Both the position numbers and the translations under genes were made by a program. A DNA stretch of 64,000 bases from Planctomycetaceae bacterium (GTDB lineage Bacteria; Planctomycetota; Planctomycetia; Pirellulales; Pirellulaceae). The stretch lies in the NCBI GenBank assembly GCA_027487485.1, contig JAIYDN010000096.1, positions 79,597 through 143,596 on the forward strand, in the 5' to 3' direction. Shown in pieces: positions 8,410 to 17,086 of this stretch. How positions within the stretch are numbered: position 1 is the stretch's first letter; each line of letters opens with the position of its first letter. Below the pieces are notes generated by a model. That model had not been told where the DNA came from. It was given only the letters and a program-made list of their open reading frames with translations, and did no database searches.

Positions 8410-10515
8410 CTAGAACTTGAATTCCAGAACTAGCTGCTGGAGCTCTGCTGCCATTCTTGCTATTTCGATGGCGGCTTGCTGAGTGTTATTCGCCCCCTCC
8501 GTTGTGCTCTGAGCGGCAGTTGCAACTGCGGTAATATTTTCCGAGATCTCATTCGAGCCCTTGGATGCTTCGGAAACATTTCGTCCCATCTCGTTGGCAG
8601 TAGCAGTCTGTTCCTCGACGGCACATGCGATGGAAGTGGATATTTCGTTAATCTGATTGATCACGTCGCCAATCTGACGAATGGCTTCCACGGCACCACG
8701 GGTATCGTTTTGGATCGTTTCAATCTTCTGGCTAATGTCCTCCGTGGCTTTGGCCGTTTCCTTCGCTAATTCTTTCACTTCGTTGGCAACGACCGCAAAT
8801 CCTTTACCTGCTTCGCCAGCTCGTGCCGCTTCGATGGTTGCATTGAGAGCCAACAGGTTCGTTTGCTCTGCAATCGAAGTGATCACTTTAACGACCTTTC
8901 CGATTTCGCAGCTGCTTTCGCCCAGCTTGGCAATGGTTCCGTTGGTCTTGTTTGCAACGTTGACTGCTTGTTGCGAGACTTTGGCGGATTCCGAAGCGCT
9001 CTTTGCGATCTCTTTGATGGCTGCGTTCAGTTCGTCGACACCGCATGCGACTGTTTGAACATTCTTGCTAACCTCTTCGGATGCCGCGGAAACGACATTG
9101 GCTTGAACCGATGTTTCTTCAGCAGTAGCACTCATGGTGGTACTGACCGACGACAATTCTTCAGATGCCCCAGCCAATGCGGTGGCGTTGTCAGAGACAG
9201 TGGACAGCAGACTCTTTAAGGCTTCGCGAGTGTTCGCTTGGGAAGTGACGTCGGTTGCGTATTTGACCACCTTGAAAGGCTTTCCATTCAAGTCAAGAAT
9301 GGGGTTGTACGATGCTTGAATCCAAACTTCCTTTCCGTTTTTGCTAACACGTCGGTATTCCCCTGTTTGGTATTCACCTCGATTGAGCTTCGCCCAAAAC
9401 TCTCTGTACTCGGAAGAGTTTCGGAACGTTTCGTCAACAAACATGCTATGGTTTCGCCCCTTGACTTCCTCCATCGAGTAGCCCATCGTCTTAAGAAAGT
9501 TCTCGTTGGCGGTTTGGATGGTACCATCCAAGGTAAACTCAATGGTCGCTTGCGATTTACTGATGGCAGCCAATTGGCCTTCGAAATCTGCTCCGCGAAG
9601 TTTGTCGGCCGTTACGTCGGTTGCGATTTCGACAAACTTAAAGACTCGGCCCATTTCATCTTTGACGGGTGCATAGACTGCCTGGATCCAGATCTCTTTG
9701 CCTTCTTTGTTGATTCGCTTGAAAACGCCTGAATGGCAGTTGCCTGCGTTGAGACCATCCCAAAACTGAGTGTAGGCATTGGAGTTAGAGAAGCTATTGT
9801 CCACAAAAGTGCGATGGTGCTTTCCAACGATTTCTTCATGCCTATACCCAAGTGTTTTGAGGAAATTCGCATTCGCCTTGAGCACATTTCCTCGGATATC
9901 GTACTCGACGTATGCGAAGCTCAAATCAATCGCTGCAAGGATCCCGATGGCATTTTGACGCTCGATCTCAGCGGCCGTAATATCGTAACGAACACCGATG
10001 TACTTCATTGGCTTTCCGTTTTTCCCCATCACAGGTGCAATCACTGCATCAACGTAGTATGGGGTGCCGTCCTTGGCACGGTTCTTAATGATCCCCCGGA
10101 ACGTCTTGCCCCGGCCGATGGTGGACCACATTTCTTTAAACACTTCCTTCGGCATATCGGGGTGTCGGGTGGTATTGTGGGGATGGCCAATCAACTCTTC
10201 TCGACTGTATTTTGATATTTCGATGAACTTTTCATTGATGTTGAGAATGTCCCCTTTCAGATCCGATTCCGAAACAATGCTCGTCATGTTCATGATGTCC
10301 ACGCGAACATTGAGCTCGTTCATTTGCGAAGCGAGGGTGTCTTTTTCTTCGAGCAATAATGCCTTTTCGGCTGTTAGCAACGCCATCTCTGCTTGCAGGG
10401 CATCCACCTGTGCTTTGTATTGCGCTAGACTTGACTCGCTGGACTTTTTGGCGGGAGCCTTTGCTTTTGTTGTGGTTTTGGCGGCTGATTTGGTGGTTCG
10501 TGTAACGGTTGGCAT
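8410..10515 (-). CDS. Soluble chemoreceptor with three PAS domains
   Basis: 701 residues with no transmembrane segment, so a cytoplasmic sensor. Order: a Lys/Ala/Thr-rich basic tail (1-30), a coiled coil (30-75), three PAS domains at roughly 75-185, 185-310 and 310-430, then a methyl-accepting signalling domain. The hairpin tip that binds CheA/CheW reads [19 protein letters not shown], followed by [18 protein letters not shown]1 differs from PAS2 and PAS3, which closely resemble each other (both with an H-x-x-FVD segment and KEIWIQA/KEVWIQA). The cofactor (heme, FAD or none) cannot be assigned. It lies 127 bp after cheW and is the only receptor inside the cluster. Confidence 0.93.
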   Translation of the reverse strand: MPTVTRTTKSAAKTTTKAKAPAKKSSESSLAQYKAQVDALQAEMALLTAEKALLLEEKDTLASQMNELNVRVDIMNMTSIVSESDLKGDILNINEKFIEISKYSREELIGHPHNTTRHPDMPKEVFKEMWSTIGRGKTFRGIIKNRAKDGTPYYVDAVIAPVMGKNGKPMKYIGVRYDITAAEIERQNAIGILAAIDLSFAYVEYDIRGNVLKANANFLKTLGYRHEEIVGKHHRTFVDNSFSNSNAYTQFWDGLNAGNCHSGVFKRINKEGKEIWIQAVYAPVKDEMGRVFKFVEIATDVTADKLRGADFEGQLAAISKSQATIEFTLDGTIQTANENFLKTMGYSMEEVKGRNHSMFVDETFRNSSEYREFWAKLNRGEYQTGEYRRVSKNGKEVWIQASYNPILDLNGKPFKVVKYATDVTSQANTREALKSLLSTVSDNATALAGASEELSSVSTTMSATAEETSVQANVVSAASEEVSKNVQTVACGVDELNAAIKEIAKSASESAKVSQQAVNVANKTNGTIAKLGESSCEIGKVVKVITSIAEQTNLLALNATIEAARAGEAGKGFAVVANEVKELAKETAKATEDISQKIETIQNDTRGAVEAIRQIGDVINQINEISTSIACAVEEQTATANEMGRNVSEASKGSNEISENITAVATAAQSTTEGANNTQQAAIEIARMAAELQQLVLEFKF

Positions 10516-10642
10516 GGTTTCTCTCTGGTTTTGAATTTTGTTGATTTGACTTGAATTGATTTGATTGGAATGGAACTAGATTGGCTGGAAATGGTTACAG
10601 TTCAGCAAAGTACGAATGGTGACTCGCACCATGGTTGTAGAT

Positions 10643-11083
10643 TCAGTCGAAGTTGGAAGTCACATCGATCACCCTTTCGGTATCCAGGACAAGAAGCAAG
10701 CGGTCCTTCAACTTGTAAGCACCTTGAATGAGCTGTCGCGTTGATCCACGAAGCGTTTCCGGCGGGGCCTCGAAGTTCTCCTGGTCGCTCTCCTGGACAT
10801 CTCCAATTTGGTCCACTAGCAGACTGACAGCACCATCATCGCTTCTTACAACAACGTTCATGGGGAGTTGACCTTCCGGTCGGTCTGGCATCCCTAATCG
10901 CTTTCGCAATTCGATGGCCGTGACGATCTGACCTCGTAAATTGATAAGCCCACAAACCGTTTCGGGTGCTAGTGGAATATCCGTCATTTGCTGGTATCGA
11001 ATGACCTCTTGGACCTTTTGTACATCGATCCCAAACATTTGATCGTCGAGATAGAACGTGCACAGTTGACTTGCTTTTGACAT
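10643..11083 (-). CDS. cheW: Chemotaxis coupling protein CheW
   Basis: The 146-residue CheW fold links receptor tips to CheA. Conserved features include TFYLDDQMFGIDVQKVQEV at the N-terminus, the VCGLINLRGQIVTAIELR core, and SLLVDQIGDVQE. Start ATG 11083 lies 11 bp after the cheA stop, so the two are almost certainly translated from one message. CheA itself has two additional CheW-like domains, giving three CheW folds within two adjacent genes. Confidence 0.95.
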   Translation of the reverse strand: MSKASQLCTFYLDDQMFGIDVQKVQEVIRYQQMTDIPLAPETVCGLINLRGQIVTAIELRKRLGMPDRPEGQLPMNVVVRSDDGAVSLLVDQIGDVQESDQENFEAPPETLRGSTRQLIQGAYKLKDRLLLVLDTERVIDVTSNFD

Positions 11084-11094
11084 TGTTATTGTTC

Positions 11095-13311
11095 CTAGGC
11101 GATCACGGAGTGTGGAATGGTTTCGGGGGAGTCGATCATTCGGATAACTGCAGGAAGATCGACAAGATCTGTCACTCGATCGTGGATCACCACCGAGCCT
11201 AACAGGCCCACGCGAGCCGAAGGATGATTGATTTGCAACGGCGTTTCGACGATATCGATGATCTTATCGATCACGAGACCGAAGCTGCGTTGTCGTTCGT
11301 TATAGACCACCACATTGAGTAAGTTGTCGGTGGTGATATCGTTAGATTCAAGCCCAAGAAAGGTTGCTAATCGAATCAAGGGCAGTATCTTTCCGCGATA
11401 CTGAACGACTTCTTGATGGTCCGCTAACTCGACAGCATCTTTGGAGATCTTTTCTAAACGAGCAACCTGCGAAATGGGCAAAGCTAATCGACGACTGGAA
11501 CCAGTACCAAGAATGATCAGTGTTTGCGGTTCTCCTTGACTGTCCTTAGCTCGCCCATTGTGATCCACTAATGAACTGTCTCGCAATTTAGAAATAACCT
11601 GGGACGCATAAGCAAGGCCAAGCACATCCAAAATCAAGGCGACTTTGCCATCACCCATGATGGTTGTGCCGGAATACACGGTGACTCCCTTTAGCTGTTT
11701 GCTGAGGGGTTTTACGACGATCTCTTCCGTGTCATTGATGCGATCCACGACTAAGCCAAACTGACGATCATCAGCGCGAAGAATAACGATGTTGATGACG
11801 TCCTGAGGAGTTTCGTTTGCAACATTGATTTTCAGAACATTGCGAAGATAGACCAGAGGCAGCAAACGTCCTCGTAAGCGATAAACAGGTGCCCCCTGTA
11901 TCCACTCGATGCTCTTCGTTGTTTGTTCCCCTTCAAGCCGAACAAGCTCCAACAAGTTTACTTGCGGAATCGCAAATCGATTCCCCGCGCTGGACACAAT
12001 CAATGCGGGGATGATCGCCAGCGTCAATGGGATTTTGATTTTGACCGTAGTGCCTTGTCCGGGACGTGTTTGAAGATCGACGGAACCGCCAATCTTTTCG
12101 ATGTTGGTTTTGACAACATCCATTCCAACTCCCCGGCCGGATACGTTGGAAACCTTCTCGGCCGTGGAGAATCCTGGTAGGAAGATCAGTTGAGCGATCT
12201 CTTGCTCTTGCATTCGGGAAACTTGTTCTTGACTTACAAGACCTTTCTCGACGGCTTTGCTTTTGATGCGGTCAAGATTAAGCCCAGATCCGTCATCCGA
12301 GATATCGATAATGACTTGGCCTCCTTCATGAAAGGCTCGCAACGTTAAGCAACCTTCCGCTTGCTTGCCGTTCAAAACGCGAACTTCAGGCTTTTCAATT
12401 CCATGATCGACGGTGTTTCGAACAAGGTGGGTCAAAGGGTCTTTGATGGCCTCAATGATGGTTTTGTCGAGCTCGGTGGCTTTGCCTTCCATTTCGATTC
12501 GAACTTCCTTGCCGCAAATGGCTGCCAAGTCGCGAACCAAACGCGGAAACTTGCTCCATACGTTTCCAATGGGCTGCATCCGGGTTTTCATCACACCTTC
12601 TTGCAGTTCCGTGGTGATCAAGTTCAACCGTTGAGTCGTTCGGAGTAGATCCGTGCTGCCCAAATGACCCGTGAATTGCAAAATTTGATTTCGAGCGAGT
12701 ACCAGTTCACCAACTCGGGTCATAAGTGTGTCAAGAAGTGACACATCGACACGAATAGTGCTATCCACAGCAGATACAATTGATGCATCTTGAATGGAGC
12801 AGTTGGTTATTTCCGAAACATTGTTGGATGCAACGGACTCACTGGTTATTGCCGGTTTGCGTTGTGGAGAATCCTGGGTGACCGATGCTGATTCAGGGAT
12901 CGTATCCAGATTGTCTTGGTTGTCTTGGGAGCTTAGTAATCCTTCCAAAGCAACAAGATGTTCCGTCACATCTTGCTCGTTGGAGCTTTCGAGACAATCC
13001 AGCAATCCTTTGAGACGGTCCGTTGCTTTCAGAAGGGTGTTGATGACCAGACTGGTAGGCCGCATTTCGTTATTGCGCAGGCGATTCAGTACTTCCTCGC
13101 CACGATGTGCCAGGCTTTCCAATACTTCGAATCCCAAGAATCCAGCAGCTCCTTTGATGGAATGGACTGCGCGGAAGACCTGATTTACTAAGGCGGTATC
13201 GACTCCATCTTGCTGAGATTCAAGCGTTAACAGCTGGCTCTCCACATCGGAAAGATGCTCCTGCGACTCAACAATAAAATCCTTGATTAGCTCGTCGTCT
13301 TCGATTGTCAT
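11095..13311 (-). CDS. cheA: Chemotaxis histidine kinase CheA with tandem CheW-like domains
   Basis: Receptor-controlled kinase of 738 residues. An Hpt domain (1-110) carries phospho-acceptor H50 in the AVHSIKGAAGFLGF motif. A low-complexity Ser/Asn/Asp linker (about 115-180) replaces a recognisable CheY-binding P2 domain. Then come the dimerisation helices, the HATPase domain (NTVDHGIEKPE, DDGSGLNLDRI, GRGVGMDVVK) and two successive CheW-like P5 domains (about 425-570 and 590-735; GRLLPLVYLR and GKILPLIRLA). The second P5 is an addition to the usual layout and could bind a second receptor or extend the array. It is the first gene of the minus-strand cluster. Confidence 0.95.
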   Translation of the reverse strand: MTIEDDELIKDFIVESQEHLSDVESQLLTLESQQDGVDTALVNQVFRAVHSIKGAAGFLGFEVLESLAHRGEEVLNRLRNNEMRPTSLVINTLLKATDRLKGLLDCLESSNEQDVTEHLVALEGLLSSQDNQDNLDTIPESASVTQDSPQRKPAITSESVASNNVSEITNCSIQDASIVSAVDSTIRVDVSLLDTLMTRVGELVLARNQILQFTGHLGSTDLLRTTQRLNLITTELQEGVMKTRMQPIGNVWSKFPRLVRDLAAICGKEVRIEMEGKATELDKTIIEAIKDPLTHLVRNTVDHGIEKPEVRVLNGKQAEGCLTLRAFHEGGQVIIDISDDGSGLNLDRIKSKAVEKGLVSQEQVSRMQEQEIAQLIFLPGFSTAEKVSNVSGRGVGMDVVKTNIEKIGGSVDLQTRPGQGTTVKIKIPLTLAIIPALIVSSAGNRFAIPQVNLLELVRLEGEQTTKSIEWIQGAPVYRLRGRLLPLVYLRNVLKINVANETPQDVINIVILRADDRQFGLVVDRINDTEEIVVKPLSKQLKGVTVYSGTTIMGDGKVALILDVLGLAYASQVISKLRDSSLVDHNGRAKDSQGEPQTLIILGTGSSRRLALPISQVARLEKISKDAVELADHQEVVQYRGKILPLIRLATFLGLESNDITTDNLLNVVVYNERQRSFGLVIDKIIDIVETPLQINHPSARVGLLGSVVIHDRVTDLVDLPAVIRMIDSPETIPHSVIA

Positions 13312-13772
13312 TCAACTCGCCTTGCATTTGGTAGATCAGTGAGCGGTTCGGTGCGAACGAATCAGGGAAGTGCCCCCAAACCGCCAAGTTTGCCCAAACT
13401 ATATGCATCGCATAACCTAACCACACAAGTGATTTTGAATTCGAATGAATCGTTCGATGGGTTTGACGGTATCTAACATGAGGTAGGAGGTCGAGTGATT
13501 GTTTTGGAGACACTATCGGAACTCAAAACTGATCAAACCGTTCACGAATCGTTGTGTTGGCTTTGACGATGGTGCGATACCTATACAGGTTTTCCTTAAC
13601 CTGTTTGCAATAGAACGCTACGAAACCCGTTGTTTGTCGTGGGAAAATCGACCGAATATGAAGGTAAGTACCGCGAACGCAGATTTCCATCGTGACAGAA
13701 GCGGTTTACGACCATCCCTTTCGCATTCATCTGGCTTACGATGTCGATTCCATTTTCAAGAAGAGGTAGACA
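13312..13772. other. Divergent promoter region between cheA and the CarH-like regulator gene
   Basis: 461 bp separate the two divergent start codons. No ORF in this stretch resembles a gene. It must hold promoters for both directions; the one conspicuous element is the palindrome at 13585-13604. A clear sigma-70 -35/-10 pair could not be picked out with confidence on either strand. Confidence 0.6.
13585..13604. promoter_or_regulatory. Candidate operator: ACAGGTT-N6-AACCTGT palindrome
   Basis: A perfect 7-bp inverted repeat with a 6-bp centre lies about 170 bp upstream of the CarH-like gene. The left half with its flank reads CTATACAG, which fits the nTnTACAn half-site described for CarA/CarH repressors. 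The right half fits only partly. Function as an autoregulatory or cluster-wide operator is inference. Confidence 0.4.
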
Positions 13773-14618
13773 GTGAATCAAATGGTTTCAGTCAAAGAAG
13801 CTGCGCAGTATCTTGGCGTAAGTTCTTCTACCTTCAAGAGGGTCTGTGACAAGTATGCGCTCCCCCTGCACAGAACGGCAGGCGGCCATCGCCGCATTAG
13901 CCGTTCAGATTTGGACCACGCATACAGTCTTCTTTGGAATGGTCCCCGCAAAAAGTGCGTCTCGATGGCTCCTTCGAATCCAGATGGAACCCAGGAGTTG
14001 GTCGAGTATCTGCTCGATCGAGACATCGAAGCAATCATCGCCACCATCTTTGGGCAGATGGAATCGCCGAACCAGCTATCGCATGTCCTCGAAAACACGC
14101 TGGTCCCTGCTCTTTGGAGTATTGGCGAACTTTGGCGAACCAAGCAATTAGACGTTTACCAAGAACATATCTGTAGCAACACGGTTTGTGCAGTTCTGGA
14201 TCAACTTCTGTACCGAATACCCAAAGTGGAAGCTGACTCAAGACTAGCAATCGGGGGATCCTTTGAAACCAATTTGGATTCGATCGCCTCCAAATTTGTT
14301 TGTTTGGTGCTTAGGTCGATCGGGATGAGGTCCATTGACTTAGGCTGCAATCTGCCTGTGGCATCGATTGCCAAGGCTGCATCGGATCTACAACCCGCGA
14401 TTATTTGGATCTGCCATACGCATATCGAGAATCCGGACAGCATTGTCGAGAACCACCGAAAATTGAGACAATCGCTTGACAGTTCGGTTATGGTTGTGAT
14501 CGGAGGAGGCGGATTATCACCCGCTTTGCGAAAAACCCTCCATGATTGCACCTACTTCGAATCGATGTCCATGATGGTGGATGCAATCAATGCAAACATG
14601 CTTGCCCCGGTTCAGTGA
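13773..14618 (+). CDS. MerR-type regulator with CarH-like B12-binding domain (cobalt ligand missing)
   Basis: 281 residues. Residues 4-55 are an excisionase/MerR-type winged helix (VKEAAQYLGVSSSTFKRVC, then RTAGGHRRIS). Residues ~75-150 match the four-helix bundle of B12-dependent photoreceptors, with W121-x9-E131-H132, the Wx9EH motif that contacts the adenosyl group in CarH. Residues ~155-275 are a Rossmann-like cobalamin-binding domain ending in VVIGGGGLS. The ExHxxG motif that supplies the cobalt-ligating His reads E165-T-N167-L-D-S170 here, so His is Asn and Gly is Ser. GTG 13773 has a GAGG 7 nt upstream; ATG 13782 is an alternative. It is divergent from the chemosensory cluster. Cobalamin binding may be base-on, weak or lost. 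Confidence 0.8.
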   Translation: MNQMVSVKEAAQYLGVSSSTFKRVCDKYALPLHRTAGGHRRISRSDLDHAYSLLWNGPRKKCVSMAPSNPDGTQELVEYLLDRDIEAIIATIFGQMESPNQLSHVLENTLVPALWSIGELWRTKQLDVYQEHICSNTVCAVLDQLLYRIPKVEADSRLAIGGSFETNLDSIASKFVCLVLRSIGMRSIDLGCNLPVASIAKAASDLQPAIIWICHTHIENPDSIVENHRKLRQSLDSSVMVVIGGGGLSPALRKTLHDCTYFESMSMMVDAINANMLAPVQ

Positions 14619-14654
14619 AAACGGGGCTAGCGTTCGTGCTAACGTCTTTCCGGC

Positions 14655-15548
14655 CTAAAGCCTGAAACCGTAGTTCTCAAGAACCATTCGAAGCCTTGCA
14701 AATTCACTTTCTTCGAGCTCCGTCATGGGGAGCCGCAGTTGGCCAGAATCCCTGCCTAGCAATTTCATGGCACCTTTGACCGGAATAGGATTCGTCGCTA
14801 ACGAAAGCATGTCGCGGCATAATGGAAAGAGCTTATGATGCAATTTCGCGGCAGAACGAAAGTCTCCTTGAGCAGCGAACTGCACCAAAGCCAACATGTC
14901 CTTGGGAACAATATTTCCAGCAACGGAGATAACTCCCTCGGCACCGATACTCATCATAGGCAACGTCAATGAATCGTCTCCGCTGAGCACGGTCAAGTTC
15001 GTCATGTTCAAGATTTGCGAGCACTGATCCAACGATCCGGTGGCTTCCTTCACCATGGTGATGTTGGGCAGCTCAGCAAGCTTGGCGATGGTTTCAGGCT
15101 CGATGTTCTTAGCGGATCGGCCTGGGATATTGTAAACGCAATGCGGAATCCCAACCTCTTCGGCGATCGCCTTGAAGTGCTCGTAAAAGCCCTTCTGAGT
15201 CGGTTTGTTGTAGTAGGGGGCAACTTGGAGCGATGCATCCGCACCTTCTTTTTGAGCCCGACGGGTCAATCGCAACGCTTCGTCAGTGCAATTGCTACCC
15301 GTGCCTGCCATGACTTTGCAGCGTCCCGAGGCGAGCTGAATCACTTCGCTGATCACTCGCTCGTGTTCATCATGAGTCAACGTGGGTGACTCGCCGGTCG
15401 TTCCTACAGGAACCAAAAACTGCACGCCTGCATCGATTTGAAACTCGATTTGGGTTTTGAGCTTCGCGACATCCAATTTTCCATCTGTGAATGGAGTCAC
15501 AATTGCGACACCGACGCCTGCAAAGGCGCTACCCTTTCGATCCGACAT
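14655..15548 (-). CDS. dapA: 4-hydroxy-tetrahydrodipicolinate synthase
   Basis: It condenses pyruvate with aspartate semialdehyde at the entry to the diaminopimelate/lysine branch. The 297-residue TIM barrel shows [18 protein letters not shown] near residue 50, the [14 protein letters not shown] segment with the catalytic Tyr, the Schiff-base Lys in [11 protein letters not shown] (about residue 165) and [21 protein letters not shown]. Start ATG 15548. Some DapA-fold enzymes are N-acetylneuraminate lyases or other aldolases, but the GTTGESPTL and YNxPxR-type motifs favour DapA. It stands alone, convergent with the CarH-like gene. Confidence 0.9.
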   Translation of the reverse strand: MSDRKGSAFAGVGVAIVTPFTDGKLDVAKLKTQIEFQIDAGVQFLVPVGTTGESPTLTHDEHERVISEVIQLASGRCKVMAGTGSNCTDEALRLTRRAQKEGADASLQVAPYYNKPTQKGFYEHFKAIAEEVGIPHCVYNIPGRSAKNIEPETIAKLAELPNITMVKEATGSLDQCSQILNMTNLTVLSGDDSLTLPMMSIGAEGVISVAGNIVPKDMLALVQFAAQGDFRSAAKLHHKLFPLCRDMLSLATNPIPVKGAMKLLGRDSGQLRLPMTELEESEFARLRMVLENYGFRL

Positions 15549-16193
15549 TCAAATCCTCATTTCTTGGCAATCAATAAAAAACGACCGTGCCTCTGCTGGA
15601 AAGAGACTACTAGCGACCCGCATTTTACGAGCAAAGTCGCTTTATCCCAAGACCCAAAGGGAATCTATTCCCCTTTTTGGATTGTTACAGTTCGGTGCGG
15701 GCAACCTAGCCACAAGGTTCCATCACGGCGCGTTAGCGCACCAAACTTGTTGTGAAAGAGGGCTAAAGGCCAACCTTCGCATTGCGCTTATCTGGTTTCT
15801 GGACAAGTTCTGTATGGAGTGACTTTTCATCGATGGAAATGTCCTCTGCAGGCCATGTCTTGGTTCTCAACGTTCTTCAACTTCAGAACGAACTACTGCT
15901 ATCCTTTTCCCTTTTCCTAATTCTTAACGTTCCCGGAGCAACGGCTGTGTCTTACCTAGCCCGCCTCACCATAACTGCGCACCTGCCTTACCCTAGATTG
16001 CAACGTCTTAGCCTGGAGCGACGGCATAGTAGGGCCACGGCAGACAGGTTGATGTGACGCCTTTGGTCAACAGCCTAATCTCCACGCCCGTGAACGTATT
16101 CGATCTATTCTATGGATCATGACAGGTTCGACTTTACGAGAGCCTGTGAAAGGAAGTTGAACTCGTAAGAAGGCTTGGGGTTTTTAGGAATGC
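15549..16193. other. Intergenic region, 645 bp, no supported gene
   Basis: The stretch lies between dapA and the PIN toxin gene. Short ORFs exist (for example 15782-16057 on plus) but have no ribosome-binding site, no recognisable motif and an erratic composition. No tRNA, RNase P or riboswitch signature was recognised. It may contain the dapA promoter close to 15549 and possibly an unrecognised RNA. Confidence 0.5.
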
Positions 16194-16670
16194 TCAGGCC
16201 TGTTCCCTAAACCGTATGTAGGAAAGCATTTCGAAGCGATCAACGATCTTGAATTTCCAACCGAGCTGGGCAAACAGCGGCTCTAATTGGTCAGTATCTC
16301 GTAAGTCTAGAATGTCTTTATCCCGGGTCACAAGAAAATCGGCTTTTGATGTTAACGCAAGGTCGATGTACTTTGCATCCTTAGGGTCACGATCAAACGG
16401 AAAGGTGCTCGGAATGTTTGCCAAACAGAAAGAGGACAACTTGATTCTCTCAACGAAATCGCTCACAGCGGAGGTCGTGAGAGAGGGAAATTTGCGTTGA
16501 ATACTTGGTCGTGTCAACACATCGCGAAGCTCTTCTAAAGTAGCGTCTGAGACGAAGAGTTCGATTGCACCAATTTCCACAAGTTCGAGAAGTACGGCAG
16601 CGGGACCAGTTGGTCTAGCTGCAGCCTGCAGAAAGATCATGCAATCAAAAACGACCTTGGACCTTCCCAA
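16194..16670 (-). CDS. PIN-domain toxin of a toxin-antitoxin pair
   Basis: 158 residues of the PIN ribonuclease fold (COG1569/TIGR00305-like). The acidic metal-binding residues are visible: D9 in VVFDCMIFLQ, Glu in ATLEELRDVL, Asp in DPKDAKYIDLA and Asp in VTRDKDILDL. Family members cleave RNA when not bound by antitoxin. The start appears to be TTG 16670, which abuts the stop codon of the upstream antitoxin gene (TAA at 16671-16673), so translation is probably coupled. The target RNA is unknown. Confidence 0.85.
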   Translation of the reverse strand: MGRSKVVFDCMIFLQAAARPTGPAAVLLELVEIGAIELFVSDATLEELRDVLTRPSIQRKFPSLTTSAVSDFVERIKLSSFCLANIPSTFPFDRDPKDAKYIDLALTSKADFLVTRDKDILDLRDTDQLEPLFAQLGWKFKIVDRFEMLSYIRFREQA

Positions 16671-16925
16671 TTATTCTTGCCCTTGTTTTGCCGCGTGTAC
16701 ATCGTTTAGGGCTTCTTCAAAAAGACTATCAAGGTCGGAGTCAGGAAGACCAGATTTGGTGACTTGCTCACGGAATGGAGCCAAGATCTCTGCGAATGTT
16801 CGATTACCGACAACTCCTTTGCGAATCAATTCTGCGGCATACGACTCTACCGATTGTCCGCGCAACGCAGCTTGCTCCGCAAGTTTTTGATCTGTTCCAT
16901 CGGGAATGTTTACGCTGATAACCAT
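16671..16925 (-). CDS. Antitoxin partner of the PIN toxin
   Basis: 84 residues from ATG 16925 (MVISVNIPDGTDQKLAEQAA). The N-terminus looks like a ribbon-helix-helix DNA-binding arm followed by an Ala/Glu-rich helix (RGQSVESYAAELIRKGV); the acidic C-terminus would contact the toxin. The ORF is open 15 codons further upstream, but the internal ATG begins exactly at the beta-strand of the fold. It is the first gene of the pair and abuts the toxin gene; such antitoxins usually repress their own promoter, which would lie at 16926-17086. Confidence 0.8.
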   Translation of the reverse strand: MVISVNIPDGTDQKLAEQAALRGQSVESYAAELIRKGVVGNRTFAEILAPFREQVTKSGLPDSDLDSLFEEALNDVHAAKQGQE

Positions 16926-17086
16926 TGTCGCCTCTCTAATACGTGACCTCATGTTAGCCAAAAGTCTCATTCGCTCCCTCCATTATAGCACTTCTCCCCA
17001 CCAATCGCCAAATGGAATGCATCAACAAACCTTTGCAGGGAAAAGACTTAGGCCAATCTTCTTTCGGCCTCCATGCTCGGGAACGA

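Noticed and set aside
15782..16057. 91-codon frame in the dapA-toxin gap
   Set aside because: No ribosome-binding site, family or sensible composition.
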